A stretch of 64,000 nucleotides of DNA from Mycobacterium decipiens. GTDB taxonomy: Bacteria; Actinomycetota; Actinomycetes; Mycobacteriales; Mycobacteriaceae. The stretch spans positions 4,836,001-4,900,000 of the forward strand of contig NZ_OY970459.1 in the NCBI RefSeq assembly GCF_963853665.1, given 5' to 3'. The notes below the pieces were generated by a model. The model saw only the letters and a list, made by a program, of their open reading frames with translations, did no database searches and was not told the origin of the DNA. Shown here piece after piece: positions 45,031 to 57,693 of this stretch; the stretch's first letter is position 1, and each line of letters opens with the position of its first letter. Made by a program: the position numbers and the translations under genes.

Positions 45031-45963
45031 TCAACTCCGCCGTTGCCGGGCGATTTCGGCGAGGACCACCCCGGCGGCCACCGACGCGTTCAGTGATTCG
45101 GTCTGACCGGCCATCGGGATGGACACCACCTGGTCGCAGTTCTGCCGCACCAACCGGGACAGCCCCTTGCCTTCCGAGCCGACGACCACCACCAACGAGT
45201 CGGTGCCATCCAGATCGTCGAGCACGGTGTCACCACCAGCATCCAAGCCGACCACCCGCACCCCGCGATCGGCCCAATCCTTCAGTGCCCTGGTGAGATT
45301 GGTGGCCCGTGCCACCGGAATCCGGGCAGCCGCCCCGGCGCTGGTACGCCACGCCACCGCCGTCACCGAGGCGGAACGGCGTTGCGGGATCAGCACACCA
45401 TGGCCACCGAACGCCGCCACCGACCGCACGATCGCACCCAGGTTGCGCGGGTCGGAGATGTTGTCCAAGGCGACCAGCAGCGCCGGCGGTTGGTCGAGGG
45501 CCGCCGCCAGCAGGTCGTCGGGGTGTGCGTAGTGGTACGGCGGCACCTGCAGGGCGATGCCCTGGTGCAGGTGGTTTGCGGTCATCCGATCCAGGTCCCC
45601 ACGCGGCACCTCGAGGATCGAAATCCCCGAATCGGCTGCCCGCGCAACACATTCAGTCAGTCGCTCGTCGGCCTCGGCGCCAAGCGCAACGTATAGCGCG
45701 GTGGCCGGAACACCGGCGCGCAGGCATTCGAGCACCGGATTACGACCCAGCACCGTCTCGGTCTCGTCGGTTCGACCCCGGGCCGGGCGGCGGGGCTGTG
45801 CACGTGCCCGCTTGGCTGCGGGATGGTTGGGCCGCAGGTGCGCCGGCGGTGTCGGCCCACGCCCTTCCAGGCCGCGGCGACGCTGGCCACCCGAGCCGAC
45901 GGTGGGACCTTTCTTGGTGCCGGATTTGCGTACCGCTCCCCGGCGCCGCGAGTTACCGGGCAT
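45031..45963 (-). CDS. tsnR: SpoU/TrmH-family rRNA 2'-O-methyltransferase (RlmB-like)
   Basis: The 310-residue protein starts with a basic Arg/Gly/Pro-rich tail (about 1-65). A SpoU substrate-binding domain follows ([20 protein letters not shown] near 72) and then the SPOUT catalytic domain. The three SPOUT motifs are [19 protein letters not shown] near 170, [13 protein letters not shown] near 260, and [20 protein letters not shown] near 280, which builds the knot that binds S-adenosylmethionine. It corresponds to Rv3579c. The gene begins directly after cysS stops. In Gram-negative bacteria RlmB methylates G2251 of 23S rRNA; the mycobacterial site is assumed to be similar. Confidence 0.9.
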   Translation of the reverse strand: MPGNSRRRGAVRKSGTKKGPTVGSGGQRRRGLEGRGPTPPAHLRPNHPAAKRARAQPRRPARGRTDETETVLGRNPVLECLRAGVPATALYVALGAEADERLTECVARAADSGISILEVPRGDLDRMTANHLHQGIALQVPPYHYAHPDDLLAAALDQPPALLVALDNISDPRNLGAIVRSVAAFGGHGVLIPQRRSASVTAVAWRTSAGAAARIPVARATNLTRALKDWADRGVRVVGLDAGGDTVLDDLDGTDSLVVVVGSEGKGLSRLVRQNCDQVVSIPMAGQTESLNASVAAGVVLAEIARQRRS

Positions 45964-47370
45964 CTACTTGCCGTCACCACCCAGCGACCACTGCGGCCCG
46001 TCGGCGGTGTCGGTGACCTCGATGCCGGCTCTTTTCAGGCGACCCCGGATCTCGTCGGCGAGCGCCCAGTTGCGCTGCTCGCGGGCCTTTTCCCGATTCT
46101 CCAGTTCGGCCTGTACCAGCACATCGACGGCGGCCAGGGCGGCCGACGTTTCGTCTCGCGATTCCCAACGCTCGTCGAGGGGGTCGCAACCCAGGATGCC
46201 CATCATCGCCCGAATTTCGCCGGCGCTGCGCAGGGCAACGTCGTGGTCGCCCGCGTCGAGTGCCCGGTTGCCTTCCGCGCGCGTGTGGTGGATCTCGGCG
46301 AGTGCGATCGGGACCGACAGGTCGTCGTCCAGCGCTTCGGCGAACCGCGGGGTCGGATCGCCGGGCAGGACGGCACCCACCCGGGTGCGGACGCGGTGCA
46401 GGAAGTCCTCTAGTCCCAGATAGGCCTTCACCGCGTCCTGCAACGCGGTTTCGGTGAATTCCAGCATGGACCGGTAGTGCGCGCTGCCCAGGTAATAGCG
46501 CAGCTCGGCCGGCCGGACCCGCGCCAACATCGCCGGTATGGACAACACGTTGCCCAACGACTTGCTCATCTTCTCCCCGCCCATCGTCACCCAGCCGTTG
46601 TGCAGCCAGTAGCGGGCGAACCCATCCCCTGCCGCTCGGCTCTGTGCGATCTCGTTCTCATGGTGCGGGAAGATCAAATCCATTCCACCGCAATGGATAT
46701 CGAATTCCGGCCCGAGATAGGTGCGGGCCATCGCCGAGCATTCCAGGTGCCAGCCCGGACGGCCCCGACCCCACGGCGTCGGCCACGACGGCTCGCCAGG
46801 CTTCTCACCCTTCCAGAGGGTGAAGTCGCGCTGGTCACGCTTGCCGGCGGCCACACCCTCGCCCTGATGGACATCGTCGATTCGGTGCCCGGACAGCTGG
46901 CCGTACTCCGGATAGCTGAGCACGTCGAAATACACATCGCCGCCGCCGGTATAGGCATGCCCCGTGTTCATCAGACGCTCGATCAGCTCGACCATCTGAC
47001 TGATGTGCCCGGTGGCTCGGGGCTCTGCCGAGGGCGGTAGGACGTCGAGAGCGTCGTAGGCGGCGGTGAAGGCGCGCTCGTGGGTGGCCGCCCATTCCCA
47101 CCACGGCCGGCCCGCCGCGGCGGCCTTGCTGAGAATCTTGTCTTCGATATCGGTCACGTTGCGAACAAATGCGACGTCGTAGCCGCTTGCGAGCAGCCAT
47201 CGGCGCAAGATGTCGAAGGCGACCCCGCTGCGGACATGTCCGATATGCGGTAGGCCCTGCACCGTGGCGCCGCACAGGTAGATCGAGACGTGCCCAGGCC
47301 GCAGCGGAACAAAATCCCGCACGACACCGGCCGCCGTGTCGTGTAGCCGCAAGCGGGCGCGATCGGTCAC
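45964..47370 (-). CDS. cysS: Cysteinyl-tRNA synthetase
   Basis: The 468-residue class I synthetase starts at GTG 47370, giving the normal N-terminus [11 protein letters not shown]. The zinc and amino-acid site begins at [18 protein letters not shown] near residue 35, which includes the HIGH motif. [15 protein letters not shown] near 232 supplies further zinc ligands. KMSKS appears in [11 protein letters not shown] near 275. It charges tRNA-Cys in the cytoplasm. The much longer frame to 47856 crosses ispF and is rejected. The promoter region is identical over 17 bp to that of lysS. Confidence 0.94.
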   Translation of the reverse strand: MTDRARLRLHDTAAGVVRDFVPLRPGHVSIYLCGATVQGLPHIGHVRSGVAFDILRRWLLASGYDVAFVRNVTDIEDKILSKAAAAGRPWWEWAATHERAFTAAYDALDVLPPSAEPRATGHISQMVELIERLMNTGHAYTGGGDVYFDVLSYPEYGQLSGHRIDDVHQGEGVAAGKRDQRDFTLWKGEKPGEPSWPTPWGRGRPGWHLECSAMARTYLGPEFDIHCGGMDLIFPHHENEIAQSRAAGDGFARYWLHNGWVTMGGEKMSKSLGNVLSIPAMLARVRPAELRYYLGSAHYRSMLEFTETALQDAVKAYLGLEDFLHRVRTRVGAVLPGDPTPRFAEALDDDLSVPIALAEIHHTRAEGNRALDAGDHDVALRSAGEIRAMMGILGCDPLDERWESRDETSAALAAVDVLVQAELENREKAREQRNWALADEIRGRLKRAGIEVTDTADGPQWSLGGDGK

Positions 47371-47384
47371 GACGTGCCAGCTTA
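47368..47384 (-). promoter_or_regulatory. cysS leaderless promoter and start
   Basis: On the minus strand the 17 bases are TAAGCTGGCACGTCGTG: a TAnnnT -10 element (47379-47384), eight bases, then the GTG start codon. The same 17-mer occurs at lysS (63519-63535). There is no room for a ribosome-binding site. Confidence 0.6.
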
Positions 47385-47438
47385 CCTGCCCAATTGCCGC
47401 AACCCGCGGGGCGCGCGTCCCGTCCGGACCGCCACGAG

Positions 47439-47918
47439 CTATCGCAGCGAAACCACCAACGCCGTCGCGATGGCGGCCAAGCCCTCGCCGCGCCCGGTGA
47501 GGCCCAGCCCGTCGGTGGTGGTAGCCGACACCGACACCGGAGCGTTCAGGAGGCGCGAGAGCACCGCCTGCGCCTCGAGACGGCGCCAACCGATCTTTGG
47601 CCGGTTGCCGATCACCTGCACCGCAGCGTTGCCGACCCGATAGCCGTGCTGCGTGATCAGGCCGACGACGTGCCGCAACATATCGGCACCGCTGACGCCT
47701 TGCCAGCGCGGATCGTCGACTCCAAACACGTCGCCAATGTCGCCTAGGCCCGCCGCCGACAACACCGCGTCGCACAACGCGTGCACGGCCACGTCTCCGT
47801 CGGAGTGTCCGGCGCAACCGTCGGCGCTCGGGAATAACAGCCCTACCAGCCAACATGGGCGGCCGGGCTCGATTGGATGCACATCGGTCCCCAAACCGAC
47901 GCGCGGCAGCTGGTTCAC
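47439..47918 (-). CDS. ispF: 2-C-methyl-D-erythritol 2,4-cyclodiphosphate synthase
   Basis: IspF forms the cyclic diphosphate in the non-mevalonate isoprenoid pathway. The 159-residue protein has the zinc ligands Asp and His in GTDVHPIE near residue 10 and His in VAVHALCDA near 44, plus AGHSDGD near 38. The substrate-binding [14 protein letters not shown] lies near 135. The GTG start overlaps the ispD stop by four bases (GTGA), so the two consecutive pathway enzymes are translationally coupled. Confidence 0.94.
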   Translation of the reverse strand: MNQLPRVGLGTDVHPIEPGRPCWLVGLLFPSADGCAGHSDGDVAVHALCDAVLSAAGLGDIGDVFGVDDPRWQGVSGADMLRHVVGLITQHGYRVGNAAVQVIGNRPKIGWRRLEAQAVLSRLLNAPVSVSATTTDGLGLTGRGEGLAAIATALVVSLR

Positions 47919-48598
47919 CGGCGCACTATAGCTTCGGCCAACAGCAGATCCAGTTTGGTGGTGATCTTGAACGCCAGGGGATCGCCGTCGACCACCTGAA
48001 CCTGGCCGCCGATGTGCTCGACCAGCGAGGCGTCATCGGTGAAGTCGACGGCACCGGCGTGTTGGTATGCCCGCAGCAGCAGTTCGGTGGCGAACCCCTG
48101 CGGGGTCTGCACGGCCCGCAGGCCGGCTCGTTCCGGCGTGCCCAAGACCACCCCGTTGGCATCCACGGCCTTGATGGTGTCGGAAAGCGGCAGCGCGGGA
48201 ACGACCGCGATATGGCCGTCCCGTAACGCGTCGACCACGCGGGCGACCATCGCCGGCGGTGTCAATGCCCGCGCAGCGTCGTGCACCAGCACAAACTCGG
48301 GTTCCGCGGCACCCGCCAGGGCTGTCAGCGCGAGGTTCACGGTTTCGGTGCGGTTCGACCCACCGGCCACGATCATTGCCTTTTGACCGAGGATCAGCTT
48401 CGCCTCATCCGTGCGGTCGGTGGGCACGGCCACGACGACGGTGTCAACAACCCCGGAATCCAGCAGGCCATCGACGGCCCGTTCGACGAGGGTGCACCCT
48501 TCGAAGTGGTAAAACGCCTTAGGCACACCGGCGGCTAATCGCTCCCCCGCCCCTGCAGCCGGGACGATTGCAGCTACCTCGCCCGCTTCCCTGACCAC
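47915..48598 (-). CDS. ispD: 2-C-methyl-D-erythritol 4-phosphate cytidylyltransferase
   Basis: IspD joins CTP and MEP to form CDP-ME. The 227-residue protein has the nucleotidyltransferase loop [19 protein letters not shown] near residue 10, with the catalytic Arg and Lys, [14 protein letters not shown] near 78, [13 protein letters not shown] near 104 and the C-terminal [12 protein letters not shown] near 187. The start is GTG at 48598, 16 bp after the carD stop, so ispD may be cotranscribed with carD. Confidence 0.94.
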   Translation of the reverse strand: MVREAGEVAAIVPAAGAGERLAAGVPKAFYHFEGCTLVERAVDGLLDSGVVDTVVVAVPTDRTDEAKLILGQKAMIVAGGSNRTETVNLALTALAGAAEPEFVLVHDAARALTPPAMVARVVDALRDGHIAVVPALPLSDTIKAVDANGVVLGTPERAGLRAVQTPQGFATELLLRAYQHAGAVDFTDDASLVEHIGGQVQVVDGDPLAFKITTKLDLLLAEAIVRR

Positions 48599-48614
48599 CA
48601 GAGCCTCAGGGTAG

Positions 48615-49449
<835 letters not shown>

Positions 49450-49998
49450 GTGAACCGCTGCAACATCCGCCTGCGTCTTGCCGGGATGACCGCCCGGGTG
49501 GCCAGCATCGCCCTGCTGGCCACCGCGCTGAGCGGTTGCGGCGCCGGCCAGATCTCCCAGACCGCGAATCAGGAGCCGGCCGTCGACGGCAACAGGCTCA
49601 CCATCAACAACGTGATGCTGCGCGATATCCGCATCCAGGCCGTACAGACCAGTGATTTCATCCAGCCCGGCAAGGCGGTCGATCTGGTGCTGGTGGCCGT
49701 CAACCAATCACCGGATGTTGCGGACCGGCTGGTGGGCGTCACCAGTGATATCGGCACGGTGACGGTGACCGGCGACGCTCGGGTGCCCCCGTCCGGGATG
49801 CTGTTCATCGGTATCCCGGACGGTCAGATCGTGGCGCCGGGGCCCCTGCCGTCCAATGAAGCGGCCAAAGCGACCGTTACCTTGACCAAGCCGATCAGCA
49901 ACGGCCTCACCTACAACTTCACCTTCAAATTCGAGAAGGCCGGACAGGGCAGCGTGCTGGTGCCAATTTCGGCTGGATCTGCCCCGCCGCAAGAATAG
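49450..49998 (+). CDS. lpqE: Lipoprotein LpqE
   Basis: The 182-residue lipoprotein starts at GTG with a strong AGGAGG in front; the frame extending upstream to 49324 would spoil the signal sequence. The lipobox ALSGC ends near residue 34. The mature domain is beta-rich, with NVMLRDIRIQAVQTSDFIQP near 56 and PSGMLFIGIPDGQIVAPGPL near 120, resembling the copper-chaperone-like or DUF461-type folds of secreted proteins. It matches Rv3584. Its role is not firmly known. Confidence 0.9.
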   Translation: MNRCNIRLRLAGMTARVASIALLATALSGCGAGQISQTANQEPAVDGNRLTINNVMLRDIRIQAVQTSDFIQPGKAVDLVLVAVNQSPDVADRLVGVTSDIGTVTVTGDARVPPSGMLFIGIPDGQIVAPGPLPSNEAAKATVTLTKPISNGLTYNFTFKFEKAGQGSVLVPISAGSAPPQE

Positions 49999-50070
49999 GC
50001 GCCCGCGCGGGCACGCACCCGTAGCCCGATTGCCCGCCGCTCGCCCGCTCGGGTTGTCACACCCGCCCGC

Positions 50071-50076
50071 TACGGT
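50071..50076 (+). promoter_or_regulatory. Putative -10 element of leaderless radA transcript
   Basis: TACGGT followed by six bases and the GTG start at 50083; no ribosome-binding site is present. Confidence 0.5.
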
Positions 50077-50082
50077 CACCGC

Positions 50083-52603
<2,521 letters not shown>

Positions 52604-52615
52604 CCCCGGCACCGG

Positions 52616-53422
52616 CTAGCCGCCCGGGCCGGGCGCAGCCGCGGGCGGTGCCTCGGGCGGCGGCGCGAGCGCCGGACCCGGGGCAGGTACCGGCCCGGGC
52701 GGCGGTGGCGGCTGATTGAGGATGAACGGAACCGACAGCGACCGCAGATTGCCCAGCTGTACGACGAGGTTGTAGGTGCCCGGCCCGATCGCCGGCCGCG
52801 GCAATGGACAGCGTGGTGCCGATCCCATCCCGGTCCAGGTCACCGCGGTCGTCACCTGCTCACCCGGGGCAAACGTCTTGACCAGCGTCTCATTTGACGG
52901 TGCACAGTCCAGGTTGGACCACAACCGCTTGTTGTCCAGCGAGTAGACGTAGGCGGCAAGCACCGCCGCCCCGACGTCGCGTTTGCAGGACACCAACCCG
53001 ATGTTGGTGACCACCATGGTGAACTTCGGCTGGTCGCCGATGTAGTACTGCGGCGCGTTGGTCAAACCCTTGACAGCCAGCGTCGAGTCTGGACAGTCAT
53101 CCCCTTCCTTGAGCACCGGAGGCGGTTGGACCGCCGCGGTGGGTGTGGGGGTCTCGGGGTTTTGGCCTTGCGGCGGCGTCCCCGCGGGGTTGCCTTCGGT
53201 CTGCCCGGCCGGCTGGGGTGCTTGGGGCGCCGGCGAAGCATGGCCTTGAGCGGAGGCCGGCTTCTCGGCGCTGGCCGGTTTGGCACCGGCGCTGTTGTCG
53301 ACGAAGGCGACGACGATGGCCACCGCGATCCCGATTACGACCACCGCGACGCCCAGGGCCAGGCCCCTGCGCCGCCAGTAGATCTCGGTGGGTAGCGGGC
53401 CATGCGGTTCCAGATCCAGCAC
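52616..53422 (-). CDS. Membrane-anchored Pro-rich protein (Rv3587c-like)
   Basis: The 268-residue protein has one membrane span (about residues 20-45), then an Ala/Pro/Gln-rich linker (about 48-100). A conserved extracytoplasmic domain follows (about 105-245), with cysteines in DDCPDSTL, VSCKRDVG, NLDCAPSN and PRCPLPRP. A Pro-rich tail ends it. The GTG at 53422 is chosen because TACGGT lies six bases upstream, giving a leaderless start, and because it fits the M. tuberculosis length; an ATG at 53446 would add eight residues. Function is unknown; the layout suggests a cell-envelope protein. Confidence 0.87.
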   Translation of the reverse strand: MLDLEPHGPLPTEIYWRRRGLALGVAVVVIGIAVAIVVAFVDNSAGAKPASAEKPASAQGHASPAPQAPQPAGQTEGNPAGTPPQGQNPETPTPTAAVQPPPVLKEGDDCPDSTLAVKGLTNAPQYYIGDQPKFTMVVTNIGLVSCKRDVGAAVLAAYVYSLDNKRLWSNLDCAPSNETLVKTFAPGEQVTTAVTWTGMGSAPRCPLPRPAIGPGTYNLVVQLGNLRSLSVPFILNQPPPPPGPVPAPGPALAPPPEAPPAAAPGPGG

Positions 53423-53428
53423 ATTTAC

Positions 53429-53434
53429 ACCGTA
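53429..53434 (-). promoter_or_regulatory. Putative -10 element of leaderless Rv3587c-like transcript
   Basis: On the minus strand TACGGT is followed by six bases and the GTG at 53422, the same arrangement as at radA. Confidence 0.45.
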
Positions 53435-53518
53435 GGCGCAGGTCATGCAGACGTGCTTGACCCGCCTCGGCGTGTCGCAAGCTTTGCCGGGCGACTCCCG
53501 TGTTAGTGGCGCCCGAGA

Positions 53519-54151
53519 TCAGACTTGATCGGCGATATCGCCGATATCGCCGACGCGGTCGCGCAACACCGCCTGCCCGTCGGCGATTTGATAGGTCACG
53601 CCCACGATCGCCAGGCTGCCCGCAGCCACCCGGTGGTTGATGGCCGACGAACGCGCCATCAGCTGCGCCACCGTCTCGTGGATGTGCCGCTGCTCGAACT
53701 CGTCGACCCGGGTCAGGCCGTCGCGGCGGCCCAGCAGAATGGATGGCGCCACCCGTTCCACCACATCCCGCACATAGCCACCGGGCAGATTGCCGTCGTT
53801 GAGCGCGGACAGGGCGGCATTGACGGCGCCGCAGCTGTCATGGCCAAGGACGACGATGAGCGGAACGTTGAGGACCGTCACCGCATATTCGATGGAGCCC
53901 AACACCGCCGAGTCGATGACGTGCCCGGCGGTGCGCACCACGAACATGTCGCCGAGGCCCTGGTCAAAGATGATCTCGGCGGCCACCCGACTGTCGGCGC
54001 AGCCAAAGATCACCGCCGTCGGCTTCTGCCCGGCGGCCAGGCTGGCACGATGGTCGACGCTCTGACTGGGATGCTCGGGGCGGCCGGCGACGAATCGCTC
54101 GTTACCCTCTTTGAGTGCTTTCCATGCGGCTATCGGATTGGTATTGGGCAT
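53519..54151 (-). CDS. canB: Beta-class carbonic anhydrase
   Basis: The 210-residue enzyme interconverts CO2 and bicarbonate. The zinc ligands are Cys51 in FGCADSR, His104 and Cys107 in LGHDSCGAV, and the Asp53-Arg55 dyad is intact. Other landmarks are FVVRTAGHV near 70 and the C-terminal GVTYQIADGQAV near 185. The ATG at 54151 is used by match to Rv3588c; two in-frame upstream starts would overlap mutY. The start codon shares three bases of a CATG with the divergent mutY start. The C-terminal tail contains a repeated GDI segment (VGDIGDIADQV). Confidence 0.93.
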   Translation of the reverse strand: MPNTNPIAAWKALKEGNERFVAGRPEHPSQSVDHRASLAAGQKPTAVIFGCADSRVAAEIIFDQGLGDMFVVRTAGHVIDSAVLGSIEYAVTVLNVPLIVVLGHDSCGAVNAALSALNDGNLPGGYVRDVVERVAPSILLGRRDGLTRVDEFEQRHIHETVAQLMARSSAINHRVAAGSLAIVGVTYQIADGQAVLRDRVGDIGDIADQV

Positions 54152-55061
54152 GCCAGACATTGTGCCGGACCCGCGGGTGAAGCGACCCGGACACATAGCA
54201 GTCACTAATCTTCTGGCCTGGTATGAGCGATCGCGCCGCGACTTGCCCTGGCGAGATGCCGGTGTTACCGCATGGCAGATCCTGGTCAGCGAGTTCATGC
54301 TGCAGCAGACGCCGGTAGCCCGGGTGCTGTCGATCTGGCCGGATTGGGTGCGACGATGGCCCACCGCGTCGGCCACCGCCGCCGCCAGCACCGCCGAGGT
54401 GTTGCGCGCCTGGGGCAAGCTGGGCTATCCACGTCGCGCTCTGCGCCTGCACGAATGCGCCACCGTTATTGCGCGGGATCACGGCGATGTGGTTCCCAGC
54501 GATGTCGAGACCCTGCTGAGGCTGCCGGGTGTCGGGAGTTACACCGCGCGAGCGGTGGCGTGTTTCGCGTACCGCCAACGGGTGCCGGTGGTGGACACGA
54601 ACGTGCGTCGCGTGGTTGCTCGTGCCGTGCACGGCCGCGCCGACGCGGGTTCACCGTCGGTGTCGCGGGACCACGCCGACGTCGCGGCGCTTTTGCCCGA
54701 GGACGGCACGGCCCCGCGGTTTTCGGTGGCGCTGATGGAGCTGGGCGCGACGGTGTGCACCGCACGGGCGCCGCGGTGCGGATTGTGCCCGCTGGCCGAA
54801 TGCGCCTGGCGGAGCGCCGATTATCCCCCCGCGGTCGGCCCCGCGCGGCGGGTGCAGCGCTACGCCGGAACCGACCGTCAGGTCCGCGGATGCTTGCTGG
54901 ATGTATTGCGCGCCACTGATTCTCCGGTTACCAGGGCTCAGCTGGACGTCGCCTGGCTGTCCGACACGCGCCAGCGCGACCGGGCACTGGATTCGTTGCT
55001 GGTCGACGGCCTGGTGACCCAGACGGTCGACGGCCGATTCGCGTTGGGCGGCGAGCGGTAG
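54150..55061 (+). CDS. mutY: Adenine DNA glycosylase MutY
   Basis: MutY removes adenine mispaired with 8-oxoguanine. The 303-residue protein has the catalytic Glu48 in ILVSEFMLQQTPV, the helix-hairpin-helix LPGVGSYTARAVACFAY near 125-141, the catalytic Asp149 in VVDTNVRR, and the [4Fe-4S] cysteines in CTARAPRCGLCPLAECAW near 207-224. The C-terminal NUDIX-like domain is short compared with E. coli MutY. The ATG at 54150 matches the N-terminus known from M. tuberculosis (MPHILPEP-type). It overlaps the divergent canB start. Confidence 0.94.
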   Translation: MPDIVPDPRVKRPGHIAVTNLLAWYERSRRDLPWRDAGVTAWQILVSEFMLQQTPVARVLSIWPDWVRRWPTASATAAASTAEVLRAWGKLGYPRRALRLHECATVIARDHGDVVPSDVETLLRLPGVGSYTARAVACFAYRQRVPVVDTNVRRVVARAVHGRADAGSPSVSRDHADVAALLPEDGTAPRFSVALMELGATVCTARAPRCGLCPLAECAWRSADYPPAVGPARRVQRYAGTDRQVRGCLLDVLRATDSPVTRAQLDVAWLSDTRQRDRALDSLLVDGLVTQTVDGRFALGGER

Positions 55062-55072
55062 CTTGGTCCGGA

Positions 55073-55855
55073 TCAGGAGCCGATCGCAACGGAACTCCGA
55101 TACCCCGCCAAGAAGGATTCCACCGCCTGCCGGTATGCCTGCGGCGCCTCGTCGTGCACCAGGTGACCGGCGTCAGGTACGTGCAAATAGGTCGTTGGAC
55201 AATCCCTTTCGGCCATTTGTCGCATCTGGCCCGGCGGCGTCACCGAGTTGCCCGCCTCGATGAGCAGCACCGGCGCTCGCACCACTCGCCATTGCGCCCA
55301 GTAGTCGCGGGTGCCCCATTCGGCGGCGATCTCGATCCATCGTGCGGTATGCCCGTGCAGCCGCCAACCGGTGGCGGTGCGGTCGAAAGAGTCCAGAAAA
55401 TACTGCCCGGCGACCGGCCCGAACTCGGCAAATACTTCCTCGGCAGAACCGAATTCGACCGGAAGCGCATGCAGCCAAGGTTCCCAGGGACCGGTGGTGC
55501 GGCCCCGGAAGTCCGGCGCCATGTCCTCGATCACCAGTGCCGATACCAGGTCGGGACGCGCCGCGGCCAGACACCACGAGTGCAGGGCGCCCATCGAGTG
55601 TCCGACCAGCCGGACCGGTCCCCCCAGCGCGGTCACCGCTTCGCTCAGATCGGCCACGAAGCGTTCGGTGCTGATCGGGTGCGGATCCTCGACATGACGG
55701 CCCCGGTGCCAGGGTGCGTCGTAGGTGTACACGGTGCCCAACCGAGTCAGCCACGGTAGTTGACGGCCCCAGGTGGAGCCCCGGCCCATCAGCCCGTGCA
55801 CCAGGACCAGCGGCTCGCCCTGCCCGCCGCGAGGAGTCAACAGATCGGTCGGCAT
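55073..55855 (-). CDS. Alpha/beta hydrolase (Rv3591c-like)
   Basis: The 260-residue protein has an alpha/beta hydrolase fold: oxyanion region LVLVHGLMGRGSTWGRQL near 17, nucleophile Ser in LVGHSMGALHS near 90, an acid near 200-215 and the catalytic His in DAGHLVHDE near 235. The ATG at 55855 is used; a GTG nine bases upstream is an alternative. It matches Rv3591c. The substrate is unknown. It diverges from mhuD with 23 bp between the starts. Confidence 0.9.
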   Translation of the reverse strand: MPTDLLTPRGGQGEPLVLVHGLMGRGSTWGRQLPWLTRLGTVYTYDAPWHRGRHVEDPHPISTERFVADLSEAVTALGGPVRLVGHSMGALHSWCLAAARPDLVSALVIEDMAPDFRGRTTGPWEPWLHALPVEFGSAEEVFAEFGPVAGQYFLDSFDRTATGWRLHGHTARWIEIAAEWGTRDYWAQWRVVRAPVLLIEAGNSVTPPGQMRQMAERDCPTTYLHVPDAGHLVHDEAPQAYRQAVESFLAGYRSSVAIGS

Positions 55856-55866
55856 GCCGGGCACGG

Positions 55867-55872
55867 TAGCCT
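55867..55872 (+). promoter_or_regulatory. Putative -10 element of leaderless mhuD transcript
   Basis: TAGCCT, six bases, then the ATG at 55879, with no ribosome-binding site, fits a leaderless transcript. The hexamer lies within the 23-bp gap to the divergent gene. Confidence 0.5.
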
Positions 55873-55878
55873 AGCGAC

Positions 55879-56196
55879 ATGCCAGTGGTGAAGATCAACG
55901 CAATCGAGGTGCCCGCGGACGCTGGCCCCGAGCTGGAGAAGCGTTTCGCCCACCGCGCGCATGCGGTCGAGAACTCTCCAGGTTTTCTCGGCTTTCAGCT
56001 ACTGCGTCCGGTCAAGGGCGAAGACCGCTACTTCGTGGTGACGCACTGGGAGTCCGAAGAAGACTTCCAGGCGTGGGCGACTGGACCCGCCATCGAAGCC
56101 CATGCCGGTCACCGGGCCAACCCGGTGGCAACGGGCGCGTCGCTACTGGAATTCGAGGTTGTGATGGATGTCGCCGGCACCGGTAAGGCCGACTAG
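55879..56196 (+). CDS. mhuD: Heme-degrading monooxygenase MhuD
   Basis: The 105-residue IsdG-type protein breaks down heme to mycobilin and iron without releasing carbon monoxide. The key residues Asn7, Trp66 and His75 (the heme ligand) are at exactly the known positions. It matches Rv3592. A 29-base overlap with lpqF links the two genes. No IdeR box is visible in the short upstream region. Confidence 0.95.
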   Translation: MPVVKINAIEVPADAGPELEKRFAHRAHAVENSPGFLGFQLLRPVKGEDRYFVVTHWESEEDFQAWATGPAIEAHAGHRANPVATGASLLEFEVVMDVAGTGKAD

Positions 56197-57547
56197 CCGC
56201 AGCGCGGCGCGGCGCCGTCTGCTGGCCCGGATATTCGCATGGAGCAGCGCCGCTGCGCTGGTCGTCGCGCTGGCTCCGGGTTGCGCATCCTCCCCTGAGT
56301 CGAGTGCGAATGCGGCGAATCCGGGGACCCGGATCGACACCCGAACCCCACCCGGTGTCCGAGCCCAGCAGACCATGGACATGCTCAACTCCGACTGGCC
56401 GATCGGCCCGCTCGGTGTTCGCACCCTGGCCGCGCCCGACCTGGTCGACAAGGTCACGACCACCATGGAAGAGCTGTGGTGGGATCGCCCGTTCGCCTTC
56501 GACGGCGTCGATATCGGCGCCAGTGTGGCCACGCTGCACCTCATCTCCTCCTACGGCGGGCACCAAGACATCCGCATTCATACCGACGACGGCGGCTGGG
56601 TCGACCGGTTCGACGTCGAAACGCAGGCACCGTCGATCACTTCGTGGCGCGACGTCGACGCCGTCCTCAGCAAGACCGGCGCCCGCTACTCATACCAGGT
56701 CGCCAAAGTCGACAACCGTCATTGTGACCCGGTGGCGGGCAGCAACACCGGCGAGTCTTTGCCGTTGGCATCGATTTTCAAGTTGTACGTACTGCATGCG
56801 CTGGCAAGTGCGCTCCGGGACGGAACCGTGACCTGGGATGATCTGTTGACCGTCACCGCCAAGAGTAAAGCCGTGGGCTCCTCGGGCCTGGAGCTGGCAC
56901 CCGGAGCACGGGTTTCGGTTCGCACGGCCGCCGAGAAGATGATCGCCACCAGCGACAACATGGCCACCGACTTGCTGATCGAGAGGTTGGGCACGCACGC
57001 CATCGAGGATGCGCTGGCCACTGCCGGCCATCACGATCCGGCCAGCATGACGCCATTCCCCACGATGTACGAGCTGTTCTCCGTCGGCTGGGGTAAGCCA
57101 GATCTGCGTGAGAAGTGGAAGCATGCGCCCCAACAGGTCCGTGCCCAGATACTGTTGCAGGCCAATTCGACTCCCTACCAACCCGACCCGACACGCGCCC
57201 ACACTCCGGCCTCAAACTACGGCGCGGAATGGTATGGCAGTGCCGAAGATATCTGCCGTGTACACGCGGCCCTGCAAGCCGACGCGGTCGGCCGGGCCGC
57301 ACCCGTCACACAGATCCTGTCCGCTGTCCCGGGTATCGGGTTGAATCGTGACGAATGGCGGTACATCGGCGCGAAGGCCGGTGGCCTACCGGGCGACCTG
57401 ACGTTCAGCTGGTACGCCGTCGACAAGACACAGCAGCCGTGGGTGGTCAGCTTTCAGCTGAACTGGCCCCGCGATCACGGACCTACCGTGACCGGCTGGA
57501 TGCTGCAGGTCGCCAAGCAGGTCTTCGCGCTGATAGCGCCTCGATAG
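56168..57547 (+). CDS. lpqF: Lipoprotein LpqF, beta-lactamase/transpeptidase-like
   Basis: The 459-residue lipoprotein has a lipobox APGC with Cys39, a domain of unknown role (about 60-170), and then a serine beta-lactamase-like domain. SxxK is Ser202-Ile-Phe-Lys205, SDN is at 262-264 in IATSDNMATD, and the third motif appears as KAGG near 408 instead of KTG. A Glu166-type residue of class A lactamases is not obvious. It matches Rv3593. The ATG at 56168 lies inside mhuD. The function could be a peptidase, esterase or beta-lactam-binding protein. Confidence 0.87.
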   Translation: MSPAPVRPTSRSAARRRLLARIFAWSSAAALVVALAPGCASSPESSANAANPGTRIDTRTPPGVRAQQTMDMLNSDWPIGPLGVRTLAAPDLVDKVTTTMEELWWDRPFAFDGVDIGASVATLHLISSYGGHQDIRIHTDDGGWVDRFDVETQAPSITSWRDVDAVLSKTGARYSYQVAKVDNRHCDPVAGSNTGESLPLASIFKLYVLHALASALRDGTVTWDDLLTVTAKSKAVGSSGLELAPGARVSVRTAAEKMIATSDNMATDLLIERLGTHAIEDALATAGHHDPASMTPFPTMYELFSVGWGKPDLREKWKHAPQQVRAQILLQANSTPYQPDPTRAHTPASNYGAEWYGSAEDICRVHAALQADAVGRAAPVTQILSAVPGIGLNRDEWRYIGAKAGGLPGDLTFSWYAVDKTQQPWVVSFQLNWPRDHGPTVTGWMLQVAKQVFALIAPR

Positions 57548-57570
57548 GCGGCTGCGACCCGAGAAGCGGC

Positions 57571-57693
57571 GTGATCGACACACCGCCATGGCTGCCGGGG
57601 CCGATGGCCGCCGTTCGCCACGCGGTGCGTAACGACCGACCGCCCTACCTCGACGAGATCTATGAGACGTTTCGACGCCTGCGCGCTCGATGA
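57571..57693 (+). CDS. Short ORF of 40 residues coupled to the amidase gene
   Basis: A GTG at 57571 opens a 40-codon frame starting with V-I-D-T-P-P-W-L-P-G and ending YETFRRLRAR. The stop overlaps the amidase start by four bases (ATGA), the coupling seen in compact phage and operon genes. The peptide is basic, with the pattern PPYLDEIYETFRRLRAR suggesting a helix, and has no cysteine or signal. It has reading-frame features of a real gene (overlap, amino-acid composition) but no recognised family. It may be a remnant of a longer phage gene or a translation-coupling leader. Confidence 0.45.
   Translation: MIDTPPWLPGPMAAVRHAVRNDRPPYLDEIYETFRRLRAR

Noticed and set aside
47371..47856. N-terminal extension of cysS
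   Set aside because: The extra residues come from the region of ispF in another frame and are Arg-rich; the synthetase begins normally at the GTG at 47370.
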